Of a stretch of DNA of 5,798 bases, positions 5,170-5,798 are shown one piece after another. The notes below the pieces were generated by a model. The model did not search any database, had not been told where the DNA came from, and saw only the letters and a list, made by a program, of their open reading frames with translations. The position numbers and the translations under genes were made by a program. Every line of letters starts with the position of its first letter. Position 1 is the first letter of the stretch. Source of the stretch: an uncultured bacterium (GTDB taxonomy: Bacteria > Cyanobacteriota > Vampirovibrionia > Gastranaerophilales > Gastranaerophilaceae); NCBI GenBank assembly GCA_900554095.1, contig USGC01000113.1, forward strand, positions 1 to 5,798, written 5' to 3'.

Positions 5170-5540
5170 TTTCGTTTTAAAGCATCAGACAAAGCTTTTT
5201 CTAAAACTTCTATTTTGTTTTCCAAAACTTTTATTTTAGCATTGCTTTCATCATTTGAAACAGAGGTTTTTTCCAATTTTCTTTCGTAAGCGCCCTGTTT
5301 TTCCTTTGATTTTGTAATTAAAGGAGCAAAGAACATGAGCATTGATAATTCGCCTGCGATAAACAAAATTATTTCAAGCATAGCAGTATTACAGGTTATG
5401 TATACAGGCGAAATTTTAAATAAATTGGCAAGATAGCTGTTGATTAATGTTATAAGTGTGGAATTGTCTATATTCATAATAACCAGAATAACCCAGGCTA
5501 GAACAATTATCTGTGATATTATCCAGTAAGTATATTTCAT
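5166..5540 (-). CDS. LapA-like small membrane protein with C-terminal coiled coil
   Basis: This 124-aa protein has two membrane helices, at about 5-23 (YWIISQIIVLAWVILVIM) and 53-74 (AMLEIILFIAGELSMLMFF). A short loop links them (NIDNSTLITLINSYLANLF), and a charged coiled coil with Leu/Ile heptads runs from about 84 to 122 (IKVLENKIEVLEKAL). This architecture matches the LapA/DUF1049 family, whose Escherichia member helps control lipopolysaccharide assembly with LapB. There is no decisive motif, so the family assignment is tentative. The ATG at 5540 has a strong AGGAG site that lies within the last codons of the upstream pseudouridine synthase gene, with only 3 bases between that stop and this start. 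The two are therefore an operon and probably translationally coupled. The 3' end overlaps the convergent 259-aa gene by 4 bases. Confidence 0.75.
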   Translation of the reverse strand: MKYTYWIISQIIVLAWVILVIMNIDNSTLITLINSYLANLFKISPVYITCNTAMLEIILFIAGELSMLMFFAPLITKSKEKQGAYERKLEKTSVSNDESNAKIKVLENKIEVLEKALSDALKRN

Positions 5541-5543
5541 AAT

Positions 5544-5798
5544 TTAACTCCTGCTTTTTAAGTAGTTTAAAACTTTTGTAATTTTTTCATCCGGTTCGAT
5601 TTGCAACTCTATTATCTCATCAGAAAAAGGTTTTGTAAACCTCAAGTAGAATGATTGTAACACCTGTTCTTCGGTTTTAACTTTAGCCATTCCTGCCCCG
5701 TAAAGCGTATCGTTAAATACAGGAAAACCTTTACTGCTCATATGAACCCGTATTTGATGGGTTCTTCCGGTAACAAGTGTAACTTCAAGATATGTTGC
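5544..5798 (-). CDS. RluA-family 23S rRNA/tRNA pseudouridine synthase, C-terminal part
   Basis: This partial gene enters from the right edge; 84 residues and the stop are in the window. The family motif VTLVTGRTHQIRVHMSSKG, followed by FPVFNDTLYG, is the conserved C-terminal RNA-binding/active-site-wall segment of RluA/RluC/RluD-type enzymes, which isomerise uridine to pseudouridine in structured RNA. The catalytic Asp (in the HRLD motif) and any S4 domain would lie further upstream, outside the window. The internal Met at 5741 lies inside the motif and is not a start. The tail (EQVLQSFYLRFTKPFSDEIIELQIEPDEKI) is the usual end of the fold. Which subfamily or target uridine is involved cannot be told from this part. 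It is transcribed just ahead of the LapA-like gene. Confidence 0.93.
   Translation of the reverse strand, partial: ATYLEVTLVTGRTHQIRVHMSSKGFPVFNDTLYGAGMAKVKTEEQVLQSFYLRFTKPFSDEIIELQIEPDEKITKVLNYLKSRS

Noticed and set aside
5544..5741. A complete 65-aa gene starting at 5741
   Set aside because: The frame continues upstream through GRTHQIRVH to the window edge, so this Met is internal to an RluA-family gene.
1..5798. CRISPR arrays, tRNA or rRNA genes, insertion sequences, defence or toxin-antitoxin modules
   Set aside because: No regularly spaced direct repeats, cloverleaf-type sequence, transposase or integrase motif, or recognisable defence-gene motif was seen on either strand.

Overview
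The window looks like an ordinary piece of chromosome from an AT-rich bacterium. The best lineage guess is the Vampirovibrionia/Gastranaerophilales (Melainabacteria), the non-photosynthetic relatives of cyanobacteria. The guess rests on the style of the type IV pilin-like N-terminus (KAFTLAEVLITLGIIG, with Ala rather than Gly before the cleavage site), a zinc-ribbon MurT, and small YtxH/DUF948 envelope proteins beside lineage-type hypotheticals. It comes from recall of protein style, not from a search; a Firmicute-like host cannot be excluded. No mobile element, CRISPR array, tRNA or rRNA was seen.

Layout: (1) 1-163, minus: the start of a type IV pilin-like gene that hits a stop after 46 codons. 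The opposite strand of the last ~35 bases reads like the missing next part of a pilin, so this edge looks rearranged or mis-assembled. (2) 344-2716, minus: a compact three-gene operon in the order murT-like, pdxJ, and a 104-aa Cys-rich protein, ending in a hairpin-plus-T terminator (265-314). The best murT start is the ATG at 2716. (3) 2798-4273, plus: a divergent group of four small envelope-type genes: a 119-aa membrane protein, a YtxH-domain protein, a DUF948 (YtxG-like) protein and a second YtxH-domain protein. They are closed by a strong terminator (4293-4333). Both YtxH genes follow an identical extended -10 nonamer. (4) 4390-5169, plus: a 259-aa membrane-anchored hypothetical with a repetitive beta-rich C-terminus. 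(5) 5166-5798, minus: the C-terminal end of an RluA-family pseudouridine synthase followed by a LapA-like two-TM coiled-coil protein. The latter meets the 259-aa gene tail to tail, with overlapping stop codons.

Working together: MurT, with a GatD partner that is not in this window, would amidate the D-Glu of lipid II, while PdxJ makes the pyridoxine 5'-phosphate that feeds PLP supply. The YtxH/DUF948 block resembles the Bacillus ytxGH gene pairing and is probably an envelope or stress-associated set, though no biochemical role can be read from the sequence. I see no strong evidence of a novel multi-gene system. The most interesting signals are the pilin breakpoint at the left edge, the YtxH-DUF948-YtxH block with its duplicated promoter motif, and the uncharacterised Cys-rich and repeat-bearing proteins.
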